Positions 42,498 through 52,350 of a stretch of DNA of 64,000 bases are shown here, one piece after another (position 1 is the first letter of the stretch; every line of letters starts with the position of its first letter). A program made the translations under genes and the position numbers. Location of the stretch: contig JAUKUA010000003.1 in NCBI GenBank assembly GCA_030549175.1, positions 3,348,001 to 3,412,000 of the forward strand, read 5' to 3'. This stretch comes from Lasiosphaeris hirsuta (lineage: Eukaryota; Ascomycota; Sordariomycetes; Sordariales; Lasiosphaeriaceae). The notes beneath the pieces are model-generated. The model saw only the letters and a program-made list of their open reading frames with translations. It was not told the DNA's origin and ran no database searches.

Positions 42498-44282
42498 CTC
42501 TCTACCTTTCGCAACGTTTTCCTCCACCACACAATATGGCACTGCCTTCAAAGGAAGCACAATTAAACTTAGCCCTTGAAGCTCTTCGAAAAGACCCAAA
42601 ACTCCGTCTTTCAGCTGCAGCAAAGATCTATTCTGTTCCTTACACTACTCTCTACAACCGACGCGTCGGTCGGCCTTCACGACGCGATATTCCAGCCAAT
42701 TCACGAAAACTTACAGATCTAGAGGAGCATACAATTTTTCAGTATATATCTGAGCTATGTGCACACGCATTTCCTCCTCGGCTTCGTTTTGTGGAAGATA
42801 TGGCCAACCAACTGTTACGCGAACGCGACGCGCCCCCTGTCGGCAAGCTCTGGGCTCACAACTTTGTCAAACGCCAACCAGAACTCCGGACGCGTTTTTC
42901 GCGTAAATATGACTACCAGAGGGCTAAATGCGAAGATCCAAAGATTATTCGCAAGTGGTTTGCCCTTGTACATAACACTAAGGCCAAGTACGGCATCCTT
43001 GACGAAGATACATACAACTTTGATGAGACTAGGTTCATGATAGGTATGATTACTACTGGGATGGTTGTTACTACCTCTAACGGCTATGGGAAAGCTAAAA
43101 AGGTCCAACCTAGTAATCGTGAATGGGCTACAGTTATCCAGGGAGTAAATGCTCAAGGCTAGGCTATCCCACCATTTATCCTTTTAAAAGGAAAATACCA
43201 CCAGGAAGGTTGGTATCGAGATTACGGTCTTCCAACTACCTGGTATATCGGAACGACCAACAACGGCTAGACTACCAATGAGAAAGGCCTCGATTTCATC
43301 AAACACTTCGATCTTCATTCAGCATCTCGTACAAAGGGAAAATACCAGCTTTTAGTCCTTAACGGCCACGAAAGCCACCATTCCAAGGATTTCGAGGACT
43401 ACTACAAGAAGCATAACATTGTTACACTCTGTATGCCTCCTCATTCCTCACATCTAGTCCAGCCATTAGATGTTAGTTGTTTTAGGCCGTTGAAGAAGGC
43501 TTATGGTGATCAAATCGAGGAGTTGATACGTATATACATCACACATATCACCAAGTTAGATTTCCTTTGTACGTTTAAAGAGGCATTTTTTACGGCTTTT
43601 ATCGACAAGAACATCCAAGGAGCCTTCGCCGGAGCTGGCCTTGTGCCGTACGACCCAGAGAGGGTGATATCTAAGCTAGATGTACACATTCGAACTCCAA
43701 CACCCCCAGCCTCAAGCCGAACCACTACACCACCTTGGGTCTCCCAAACGCCACACAACCCTTGAGAAACCACTTCACAGTCAGCGTTTATTAAAACTCG
43801 AATTTCCAGCCATCAGGACAGCTCTCCAACCCCAATGCTAACTGCTGTGGATCGATTAGCCAAAGGTACAATGGCTGTAATGCACGAGGTAGCTCTTCTA
43901 CGTACTGAGGTCTCAGCACTACGCAAGGCCAATGAGGGGCTTAGTAAGAGACGAAGAGCTAAAAAAAACACGTGTGCGGCTTGGAGGGTCACTTACGGTA
44001 CAAGAGGCACAGGATCTACTAGATCAGAAGGCTGTGGGTGAGTAGTTAGCCTAGGAAATACGACAAAGTGGTGGTGATGCAGGGGGGTCTCGAACAAAGA
44101 TTCGGTGCTGCGGCGTGTGCGGAAAGCCTGGCCATAATGCACGCACGTGCAAGGAGGCTGCAGAATCATCTGATTCATCTGTTTCTGATTCAGTTATTGT
44201 TATTTCCTAGTGTTGTGGTTGTGTAATTGAGGGCAGTTGTGGTGGGGTGGCGGAAAATTATCCGTTCGCTTATAAAATACGT
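42456..44282 (+). mobile_element. Decayed Fot1/pogo-type (Tc1/mariner) DNA transposon, 1.83 kb
   Basis: Bounded by perfect 45 bp inverted repeats that include the TA target duplication (42454-42455 and 44283-44284). One degenerate transposase reading frame lies inside. The size and TA target site fit the Fot/pogo group. The element is non-autonomous now, because the transposase is broken by several stops and a frameshift. Confidence 0.93.
42536..44210 (+). pseudogene. Broken Fot1/pogo transposase with C-terminal zinc knuckle
   Basis: The frame from ATG 42536 shows the Tc5/CENP-B-like DNA-binding part (LRLSAAAKIYSVPYTTLYNRR; LTDLEEHTIFQYI). The DDE domain follows (YNFDETRFMIG; LVLNGHESHHS; HSSHLVQPLDV), then a coiled segment and a CCHC knuckle (CCGVCGKPGHNARTC). 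It is broken by TAG at 43160 and 43268 (Trp positions by context), TGA at 43763, an extra A in an A-run near 43970 that shifts frame, and TAG at 44040 and 44049. The second catalytic Asp of the usual LDGH word is Asn here (AAC at 43361). All substitutions are C-to-T or G-to-A type, as expected from repeat-induced point mutation or simple deamination. Confidence 0.9.
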
Positions 44283-44285
44283 TAT
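44241..44285 (-). repeat. Right terminal inverted repeat of the transposon
   Basis: 45 bp, perfect inverse match to 42453-42497. Confidence 0.95.
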
Positions 44286-44495
44286 TCCGGAAGGCCCTAT
44301 TTGTAAATTGTACCTAGCTGCAAACGAGAACGGCACTAGGTATTTGCCTTCTTTCCAGTCTCTTTTCCCTTCTTAAATACCTTACGGGGGAGGGAGTTCT
44401 TTAACAAAACAGGTGCCGGGTGTTACTTCCAGTGCTTCCCCTGCTGCCCCTTTCCGCCACAAGATACCTGAGCTACCAGGCACCAAGGTAGGTAC

Positions 44496-45476
44496 CTATC
44501 CCTGCAGCGCCTCGAGTACTCGCCGCTTTGAAGACTCGTACCGTGTGGCGCCCTCATGCACCGCATTGGTCCGATAGTCGTCACGGCCGTGTCGTCGACA
44601 AATTCTGGCCGGGACCGTCAGACCGTGGTCGGGGCGCCAAGCGCACTGGCAAGTGGCCGGCTCGAAGGCGAGACCGCTAGCGTTGAGGATTTCAAAGGCA
44701 TTTCTGCCCGCCGAGTTGTGGACCGTGGCATCGGCGCCGCGGTCTCGGACCAAGAAGGTGACGAGTGAGGCGCCCGGGAATTCCACATTCTTGTGGTAGC
44801 GTACAGCCATTGTCAGGAGGGTTTCTCCGTTCTCGGGGAACCGCGCATCTATACCCATTCCGAAGCGCAAAATCAGGTCCATCAGGTGTTTGATGAGATC
44901 CTGACGCTTTTTCTCGATCTCATCATCGTGGTGATAGCAGCAGAGCACCTCCCACAAGTTATTATACCCACACATGGAGTGGTGCAGGGCTGACTCTAGG
45001 AGCCAGATCAAGATGCCTCTCAGCTGCGGCTGAGTAAGGCCGGGCCCCATCTCCAAGAGGGCCATCATGACCTGGTATCGGTCATGGTTGTGTGCCGCAG
45101 CCATCAGGGATGCGACGTGTCCATCACCTCTGGTCACCGCCTCAGACCAGGGGTTGCTGTGGTGGACAACGTCTTCGTATCGGGCACCGTTTTTGGCCAG
45201 CTCGGCCATCACCTGGTCATAATGTCCTTGAACGTCCTCTGCGTAGTAGAGAGGCGTCTTGCCGTACTCGTCCACTTCGTTGACATCGGCGCCTTCGGCG
45301 ATGGCTTTCTCAATGATCGGAATTTGGCCCATTTTGGCGCCCCAGATCAATGCTAGCGAGGGAGCGGTTAGTTGAAGGCCAAGCCTTTCTGAGTAGCCGA
45401 GGGAGAACTCACCACCAAATGGGTCAGCGGGGGGTCCTCCATCGGGGAGGGCTGGGGAGTCGGTTCGTTCCATCAT
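44496..45476 (-). CDS. Ankyrin-repeat protein
   Basis: Exons 45476-45413 and 45352-44496 with a 60 nt intron (GTGAGT to CTCGCTAG, with CTAAC branch) give 306 aa. The frame stays open across the intron, but splicing gives a better ankyrin start (PFGALIWGAKMGQIPIIEKAIAEGADVNEVDEYGKTPLYYA when read through). Two to four ankyrin units are visible: the one quoted, DGHVASLMAAAHNHDRYQVMMALLE, and NGETLLTMAVRYHKN. The C-terminus is Cys/His/Arg-rich (CQCAWRPDHGL; RICRRHGRDDY). The start MMERTDSP was preferred. An ATG at 45692 opens 72 more codons, but these lie in a tandemly duplicated segment that looks like a leader. Function unknown. Confidence 0.8.
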   Translation of the reverse strand: MMERTDSPALPDGGPPADPFGGEFSLGYSERLGLQLTAPSLALIWGAKMGQIPIIEKAIAEGADVNEVDEYGKTPLYYAEDVQGHYDQVMAELAKNGARYEDVVHHSNPWSEAVTRGDGHVASLMAAAHNHDRYQVMMALLEMGPGLTQPQLRGILIWLLESALHHSMCGYNNLWEVLCCYHHDDEIEKKRQDLIKHLMDLILRFGMGIDARFPENGETLLTMAVRYHKNVEFPGASLVTFLVRDRGADATVHNSAGRNAFEILNASGLAFEPATCQCAWRPDHGLTVPARICRRHGRDDYRTNAVHEGATRYESSKRRVLEALQG

Positions 45477-45487
45477 TTCTACCGCTT

Positions 45488-45680
45488 GTAATAGTCGGTG
45501 GCAGCGTGGTGGTTGGTGTTGACTGTCCAGATGATGCGTGGATTTCAATGAACAAGGTAGAAACGCTGGAAAGACCACCGCATGTAATAGTCGGTAGCAG
45601 TGTGGTGGTGGGTGCTGACTGCCCACCAGATCATTCGTGGACTTCCAATAAACAAAGCAGAGACGGTGGGAAAGATGGAA
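45488..45680. repeat. 96 bp tandem duplication upstream of the ankyrin gene
   Basis: GTAATAGTCGGTGGCAGCGT at 45488 recurs as GTAATAGTCGGTAGCAGTGT at 45584. The similarity continues through the GTGGATTTCAATGAACAA / GTGGACTTCCAATAAACAA words. A third partial copy (CGTGGATTTCAAC) is at about 45698. Confidence 0.85.
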
Positions 45681-45756
45681 GGAAGAACACATCCCGTCGT
45701 GGATTTCAACAAAAATTATCGCAGCCCGCTCTATTTCGGGCGGTCTGAGCTGAGAC

Positions 45757-45797
45757 CCGCCGATTCTCCGCCGATTCTCCGCCGATTCTCCGCCGTC
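45757..45797. repeat. 11-12 bp tandem repeat (CGCCGATTCTC)
   Basis: GCCGATTCTCC is repeated three times in tandem, with a partial fourth copy ending GCCGTC. Confidence 0.9.
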
Positions 45798-46696
45798 ATA
45801 TGAAAGCCGACTTTGGACACGCCGAGTGAATGATTGATTTCATTGGAGCATATCGAGAGCAAGGGCCGCCATGTGTGCGAGAATTTCTTTTCTTCACCAT
45901 GCCTGCCACCGAGCAAGGCTCTGGGCCGGGGAGGATACTCGTGACAGGTATCATAGAAATGTACAGATAGATCTAAACATCATATTGAGCCACACTCTTA
46001 TATCAAGATCCTGGCCCCTGAAAAAAGGGGGTGAGATAACACCAACTTCCTATTAAGCTAGTGCTCAAACCTAGGGTCTGGCTAAAGGCCCCCTCAAAAG
46101 TACTAGAGATTCAAGGTCTTATATCGATACACTAGGACTTAGTCGATTGATCTACTAAATCTAAAGAAACACATTAAGGATCCAACAGATACCGATATAT
46201 TTGGGGGGGGGGGGGGGGGCCTAAACCTCGATGCCATCTCAAAGCTTGGCAGCTCAAAGCCTACCATGTTAAGGCATGTGAAAGGAGCCACCCTATCAAG
46301 TTCCAAAAGAAACCCATTTGGGTTAGTTATGTATTCCAGTGCTTTGATTAAATTCGACGGGGAAAGAGGACTCTTGTATGTAGGCTTTGTAACTTGGGGT
46401 TTCTCTTTGACTATGGCTAGAGATTCCGGAAACTGGACTGGATTCAAGAAAAAATTTCCCTTTTTTTTGTGTTAGTTTTGACATTGGGAGTAGGTACCTA
46501 AGTTGTTGTTTAGTACAAACAGCGTGTTGACAGACTCCCCCAGCTTGGTACTTGCTATGTTCGACTTGGTATGGGGTCAAGGATCCCGATTTCTCCGGCT
46601 AAGTGATACATCTATATTAAAGTATGATAATTAAGGGTGACGATATTGAAGCTATATTTTCGTACCTACAAGGCAACGTTTGGGCAAGCCTGGCCG

Positions 46697-48562
46697 CTAG
46701 TATTCCTCCCTCTCCTCCCGCCACATTTGCCTCTCCATCTGCACAACCCCGGGCCCCTGATAGACACTCCCATGAAGTCCACTTGACCAGTTCTCACCAG
46801 TTCCCGTCTTTGGGGCTTTTCGCCTATACCACCGCCCATATATCAACAGGTAGTACAGCCGAAAACAGAGGAGGGCGAAACCATCCCTCTCCAAATCCTC
46901 CGGATATCTTGCGCCAAGGTCGACGGCGGCCGCCAGCCCGCTGATAATAGCCACCTCATGCGCATTTATCATGGTCCACGAGCTCGCGAAGCGCGTGTGG
47001 CGCCGTCCTTGCAGCAGCCACATCCACGGCACGACGAAAACGTAATGGGTCCACGAGTGACACAGCTGATGCCACCAGTCCTTTCGGATGATGTTGCTCT
47101 TTTCAATCTCCCCATCGGTCCAGAGGTGGCCATCCCTCTCCCTGTTGAGGAAAATGGTCTGGAAAACGTGGTCGCAGAAGGGAACATCGGGCGGAAACTG
47201 GGCCTGGTAATGGGTGCAGTCGAAGCACATTTCCAGCTTGGTCAGATCGGCTTGGTAGGGTTTGATGTAGTACATGGGGCGGAAATTGTGACGGGCAGAT
47301 TCCACACGAGCCGATTGGTCGTTGCCGTTCAAGCAGTAGACAGCCTGGGAGTGGTTAAAGAAGTTTTCGTAATGATTACGCAAGTACGTAGAATCGCTGT
47401 GCGTGATGGTGATATCGTCGCTAAACTTGGCGGAGCCGAGCACCCGGCGCTCTCGGAAGGATGCTGTTCTTCCGAGGAGGCGTTTGGCAGTGTCGGCTCT
47501 GAGAAGCAGCATTCTGCGTGAGAGGTTGTTACACGACAAACGGGGGGAGGCACTCACAGGCAGCAGAGCACAATTTCATCATAATCCTCAGTCGTCTCCG
47601 GCGCGTTCGCGTCCGCAAGACTGATGTCATCTTCGGCTGCCCAAGCACTGGACCGACTATGGCCGTCCGACGCAGGCGTCCTCTTGATCATCCTCACCGT
47701 GACCCCTTTACTATCTCGGCGGACCACCTCGGTCAGCTCGGTCGACAGCCGGACTTTGGCACCCTTCTTGACCAAATCTAGGCGCCAGGTGTCATAGAAC
47801 TGGCTTAAGTTAGGGAACACGACCATGGGCGGAAGGTTACTCGCGATGCTCCCCTTGTCTGGCGGGTACCACATGCCGTACGTCGGGCTGGTGCACAAGC
47901 GCTCGAGCATGATGCTTGGAACCTCGGGCGTATAATTACCCGTGCCAAGGAACAAGGCCGCCATTGGCAGGGCAACAGCACTGGTAAACTCATAGCTGAA
48001 GCAGAACAGTTTCATCAGGTATTTGATGGGCAGGAGGGCGAAGAACAGCTCGAGCCATCGCACGATGGTGAGCATCTTCACGAAGCGCCTGATCTCGGCT
48101 TGGTGCCTCTCCAGCAGTTTGGTGGGGTATACATTTGTCCAAAACTGGTTGCCTTTGCCAAACGAAACCTGCAGCTTGACGGGGTTGGCGGCATATCCCT
48201 GGCGGGCAAACATAGTCATGGTGTGGTGGAAGATGTAGGAGCCGCCCTGGACGCCCTGGTTGAGCCAGGGCGTCCCATGCCTATCCTTGTTGATGGGGAT
48301 GGAGAAGGCCTGGCCGCCGCAGTAATTGGCAGCTTCAATCAACGTCACTTCGAATTTGTCGGGGTGCTGGGCCAGGTGTTGCGCACAGGACATGCCTGCC
48401 AATTTATGTCAGTCACTCTGAAATTTTGCTAAGGGATGGATCTTGGGACCACTTGCCAGCGGCGCCCGCCCCGACAATGAGCACCCTTTTCTTGGCCGGC
48501 TGTTCCTTCGTCATGGCGGATGCGTGTGGAAGCAGTGGCGGCCGCGACTTCATGGCAGACAT
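46697..48562 (-). CDS. FAD-dependent oxidoreductase (amine oxidase-like) with a GC-AG intron
   Basis: Three exons (48562-48457, 48395-47558, 47513-46697) give 586 aa. The dinucleotide motif is KKRVLIVGAGAAGMSCAQ, split by intron 1. That intron starts GCAAGT and ends GGCAG, the favoured GC-AG consensus. The acidic end of beta-2 follows (VTLIEAANYCGGQAFS). Later words are GTPWLNQGVQGGSYIFHH, LSTELTEVVRRDSKGV and DYDEIVLCCL. The last third (DDITITHSDSTYLRNHYE; FVVPWMWLLQGRRHTRFASSW) includes HEVAIISGLAAAVDLGARYP, the C-terminal FAD-contact region. The substrate is unknown; family members act on amines or carotenoid-like substrates. Confidence 0.88.
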
Positions 48563-49796
48563 GGATGCACACCAGTAAGCTCGCAGTCCCTGGGAGGGAG
48601 GCACCGAGGTCACAGCGCCGTAAGTATATTAGGAAAACAAAAACAAGTCAAAGGAGATGTCCCAACCGCAGGGAGGAGTGGGTGTGAACTGCGGCTGCAC
48701 TGGAATTGTGGCTGATGCTAGCCAAATGTCATGCGTCATGACCGTCTCTGGTGACAGCCGAATGTCGGGACCCCACAGAGACGACAGCCACCAAAAAACA
48801 CAGCCTGGAGTCAATTGGGAAAGGGAGAGCTGGACAATCCTAACTCTATGCATCCCGGTTCTTTTCTTTCTTCAGAAAAGGGGCTTTATTAGATAGGTAC
48901 CTACAAGAAGGGCTTGGGTAGTGCCGGAATGTCAGTTGCTGAAGTGCTCTAGCTGCTTCCCCTCTCTGGTTGAGTGAGATGAATGACCGCATCATCCGCG
49001 ACCGTTGGCCCGAGTACTGGGCTCAACCCTAACCCATACATCCTTGTCTCTTCTGTAATTCAACGAACCCAAGGGATATCAAAGAGAAGATGTATTCGGG
49101 GTTGTGCATGCTCTGCCTGACTTTTGTTTCAAGTTGCTGTTCATAGTCGGGTCCAACTCGGCAAAGGCGTCGATTGAAGTTCAGCTGCCACGATCAGCTC
49201 CCACCACCTTACTCGCAACAATCGAGATCCCCACAGAGGCGGACTCCCCTTTTTCAATGGAGGAAGGAGAAGTGAGCTGCCTTGTGACCCTTCTGTTGGC
49301 CCCTGCTCCCGGGTCTGGACCCAGATGCCTGTGTGTGGCGAGAGCTGGTGGTCCACTCAGATGCGGCAGCCATCTCTGGGCGAATCAGATTGGCTAGCAT
49401 CAGCATCGCCTCCTTCCCTTTCCCTGCTCGTTGGATTTCTCGACATCATGCCTTGGGTTTCACAAAACAGAGCCTTCAGATAAGAGCGGGGTCCGAACAA
49501 TTGACGTCATGGCCAGCAGAGAGGGACAGGTCTATATCTGATGAACGGCTGGCTCCCTAGCCTCATGCCATCCTTCTCTATTGCCCTAACAAGAACATTT
49601 TGGCATTATATTAACGCCATCTTGTCAAAGTCTATTTTTGCAGCGAGATACCTTTCCAGTTTTGTCGGTAGCCCAGCGGTCCTCTGTCTTGCGAATTAGT
49701 ATGCCTTCCTCTGTCACCGTCAAACAGCACCGAAGTGCTGTTGCGCCATGTTAGATTGATTCCCTCCCCTCTATAACTGGTTGACGCCTGACCTGA
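48563..49796. other. Intergenic, no gene seen
   Basis: This divergent region has only short frames. A possible upstream exon of the next gene (MPSSVTVKQHRSAV at about 49700-49741) has no good donor. Confidence 0.4.
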
Positions 49797-51746
49797 CTGT
49801 GCCCAGCTACGGCCCCCACGACCAAAACAAATCAAACCGCCCACACAGCTCAGACGACTCACACAGCCCATACAGCTCATACCCACAAGAGCTCCAAGAC
49901 GCATACATCTTCGAAAAGCAAGCCATCGACTCACGCAGAGACAGCCAAGCTGTCAACATACTCGGAGTCAATCAAGCCATCAACTCACAGCGTAACAACC
50001 AAGCAGTCTACACACAGACTATCAACCCAAAGTGTGACAACCAAGCCGTCTATCTACTCCGAGACAATCAAGACCTCGGACCACAGCGTGACAGCCAAGC
50101 CTTCAACCCACACCGTCAAACCTACGCCGTCGGTTCACTCCGAGACAGTCAACCCGTCAACCAACAGCGTGAAAACCAAGCCGTCCACCCGCGCAGATAC
50201 CGTGGCAGCTGCCAAGACTGACACCATGTCAACCCCTCCGCGAGAGTCGAGAAAATCGGCTTCCACTCGAGCCCCAACGACTGTAGCCGAGACTACCAAG
50301 ACCAAGAGGTCCTCTTCTACCAAGACCAAGGTTGACGATATGGCCAACGCCCCCTCGGCCAACAAGTCGTCAAATAGGCGCGAACAGAGCACCCACGGGC
50401 GTGATCCCACCGGCTCTGTGTCGCACAACCATCAGCACAGTCACTCGCACCAGCATGAGCACAGGACTATAGTAAAGGCCAAGACCCCAGCCCAACCCGT
50501 CGCTCCAGCTGCCAAATTCGCCCCCGCCGCACCGTTGACACCGGCGGCGCTCCGGCCCAACACCTGGACTGCCCACACGCAGCGCGCCATGCGAAAGTCG
50601 GCCGGTATGTCCGGCAGTCCCGTTCGCCCGGCTCCTATCTCGGCACCGCCTCCGTCGTCGCCGCTGCGTCCCACTACGCAGCCGCCAACATCCCGGGCCT
50701 CGAGCTCGGTGCAGCGGCCCGTGGCCACACAGGCCCCAGCGCCATCCACGCGGGCATCAACCCAGGCCCCAGCGCCATCGACCCGCGCATCGACGCAAGC
50801 CCCGGCACTATCCACGCGGGCATCGACACGGGCTCCGGCACCGCCGACGCAGGCCTCGACACCCAGGTCCAAGCCGGCCACCGAGCCGGCTGTCTACCAG
50901 CCGAGGCTCGCGGATACGCCGCGACAGGCACCCAAGCCCAAAAAGCAGTACGCGCCAGGCGCGCTGGTGCCCACGTCGGCCTTCGTCAACCCGAACTCGC
51001 CCAAGACGACGAGGACCACCCCCGGGAGGAGCGAGGGTAACAGCAATATGTCGGGCGCGCTGGTGCCGCGCACCGAGAGACAGGCGCAGTCTTCCCCGGG
51101 TGGCGATCTTGTGGGACGCACCGTTGGCGGAGTGACGTCAGGCGTTGGGAATACCCTGGGCGCTGCTGTTGGGGGTGTCGGCAAGACGCTCGGGGATACG
51201 ACAGGCGCGCTGGGACGCGGGGATGTCCTCGGCACCGTCGGGGGGCTGACAGGAGGTCTCGGTCAGACTGTTGGGGGTGTGGGCAAGGGATTGGTAAGTT
51301 TCTCTCTTTATTTTCTGTCTGCCGTTTACTCCTCTCTTGCAGCGCTATACAACGGCGTCATGGTGTTTCTCCTCTTCGTCCTTCTCCTATTTTTCGTCTA
51401 ACTCGTTGCCTTGAAGCAGCGCGACACGAGGATACTCGAGTGGTTGAATGAGAGTTGCTGACAAGGTCTTTCTCTCCTGCAGGGTGACACTGTTGGAGGA
51501 GCTCTTGGTGGAGTTGGCGATGCTGTTGGTGGTCCCGTCGGCGGCATCGTCGGGGGGCTGGGCCGCGGCGTCGGCGGTGCTGTTGGCGGCATCACTGGCG
51601 GCTTGGGCGATGGAGTTGGTAAGATTGGCAAGGGAGATTTGCTTGGTGGTGTTGGTGATGTTGTTGGTGGCGTGACACAAGGCGTTACAGGGCTGCTAGG
51701 CGGTGTCCTCGGCGGCCTAGGAGGTGGCCTAGGGGGTGGCCGGTAA
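49797..51746 (+). CDS. Low-complexity Thr/Ser/Pro-rich protein with glycine-zipper C-terminus
   Basis: The secure part is exons 50226-51293 and 51483-51746 (443 aa from ATG 50226). The same frame is open back to 49797 and encodes a repetitive KPSTHS/TTK segment, so an upstream exon or a missed start is likely; a CCCAG acceptor lies at about 49802. In order: a basic region (TTKTKRSSSTKTK), a His run (HNHQHSHSHQHEH), an 11-residue repeat TQAPAPSTRAS four times (50727-50858), GALVPTSAFVNPNSPK, then a Gly/Val repeat region (GNTLGAAVGGVGKTLG) that continues across the intron to GGLGGGLGGGR. The glycine-zipper part suggests membrane insertion or self-assembly. The start is marked at the edge of the open frame and is uncertain. 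No known family is named. Confidence 0.65.
50727..50858 (+). repeat. 33 bp (11-codon) tandem repeat, four copies
   Basis: Each unit encodes TQAPAPSTRAS with minor changes (TRAPAPPTQAS in the last). Confidence 0.9.
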
Positions 51747-52350
51747 TGACTTAGAGTAATATGGTGGATCTAGGATATTGTGTTGGGTTGACAGAGTTAT
51801 ATGAAGGAATCCTTGGCTTTATCAGACTGGTTTTCAAGTTTCTATTTCAACATATTACAAAACAAGCAATTGGAAATGAAGCTTGAAGGAACACAATCCC
51901 AACTCAGAACGAACAGTCGGTTAGCTGCAATGAGCTGTGCAACTTAGGATACGGAAGCAACCGAGACCTCGGGGACAGTCTAGAGGCTGTAAACTTCTCC
52001 ATAACCTTAGACAAACTTGCTGCCCAGAGTCTTGAGCTTGTCAAACTCTTGCAGCAGTTTTCCCTTTGTCCATGATGCTTCCTTGCTCTTCGCGCTTCCC
52101 GACACCATGACGGTCTCCGCTGCTTTATCATCGAGTCCGAGGTTCAACGAGGCAAAGGTCTCAATGGCTGACAACTTGACATCAGGGGCTTTGTTCTGTA
52201 GAGATGTTGATGTCTGGGCTGTGTTATCTAGAGCTTTGTGCAGAATCCTGAGCTTAGCTGCAGGACTATCGGCAATGCACTTCACAAGAGATATAGGTAC
52301 TCAGTTATTGGGCATTCTATATGTACCTTTTAGAGGGCAGGGTATGGTTC
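51747..52350. other. Convergent region with a possible small gene on the minus strand
   Basis: See the next entry for 52007-52282. Otherwise no signal. Confidence 0.4.
52007..52282 (-). CDS. Short hypothetical coding segment
   Basis: A minus-strand open frame of about 90 codons (AAKLRILHKALDNTAQTS; LSAIETFASLNLGLDDKAAE; LLQEFDKLKTLGSKFV) with balanced, protein-like composition. It has no ATG start at its 5' edge; the frame could begin after an AG acceptor near 52283. It may be the last exon of a lost gene. No family is recognised. Confidence 0.3.
   Translation of the reverse strand, partial: KCIADSPAAKLRILHKALDNTAQTSTSLQNKAPDVKLSAIETFASLNLGLDDKAAETVMVSGSAKSKEASWTKGKLLQEFDKLKTLGSKFV

Larger units (their letters stand above)
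45477..46696. other. Intergenic with tandem duplications and G-run
   Basis: It contains a 96 bp tandem duplication (45488-45680), a 12 bp repeat (45757-45797), and a G-run of about 18 bases (46202-46219). The stretch 45960-46620 is AT-rich and has no supported gene. Confidence 0.5.
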
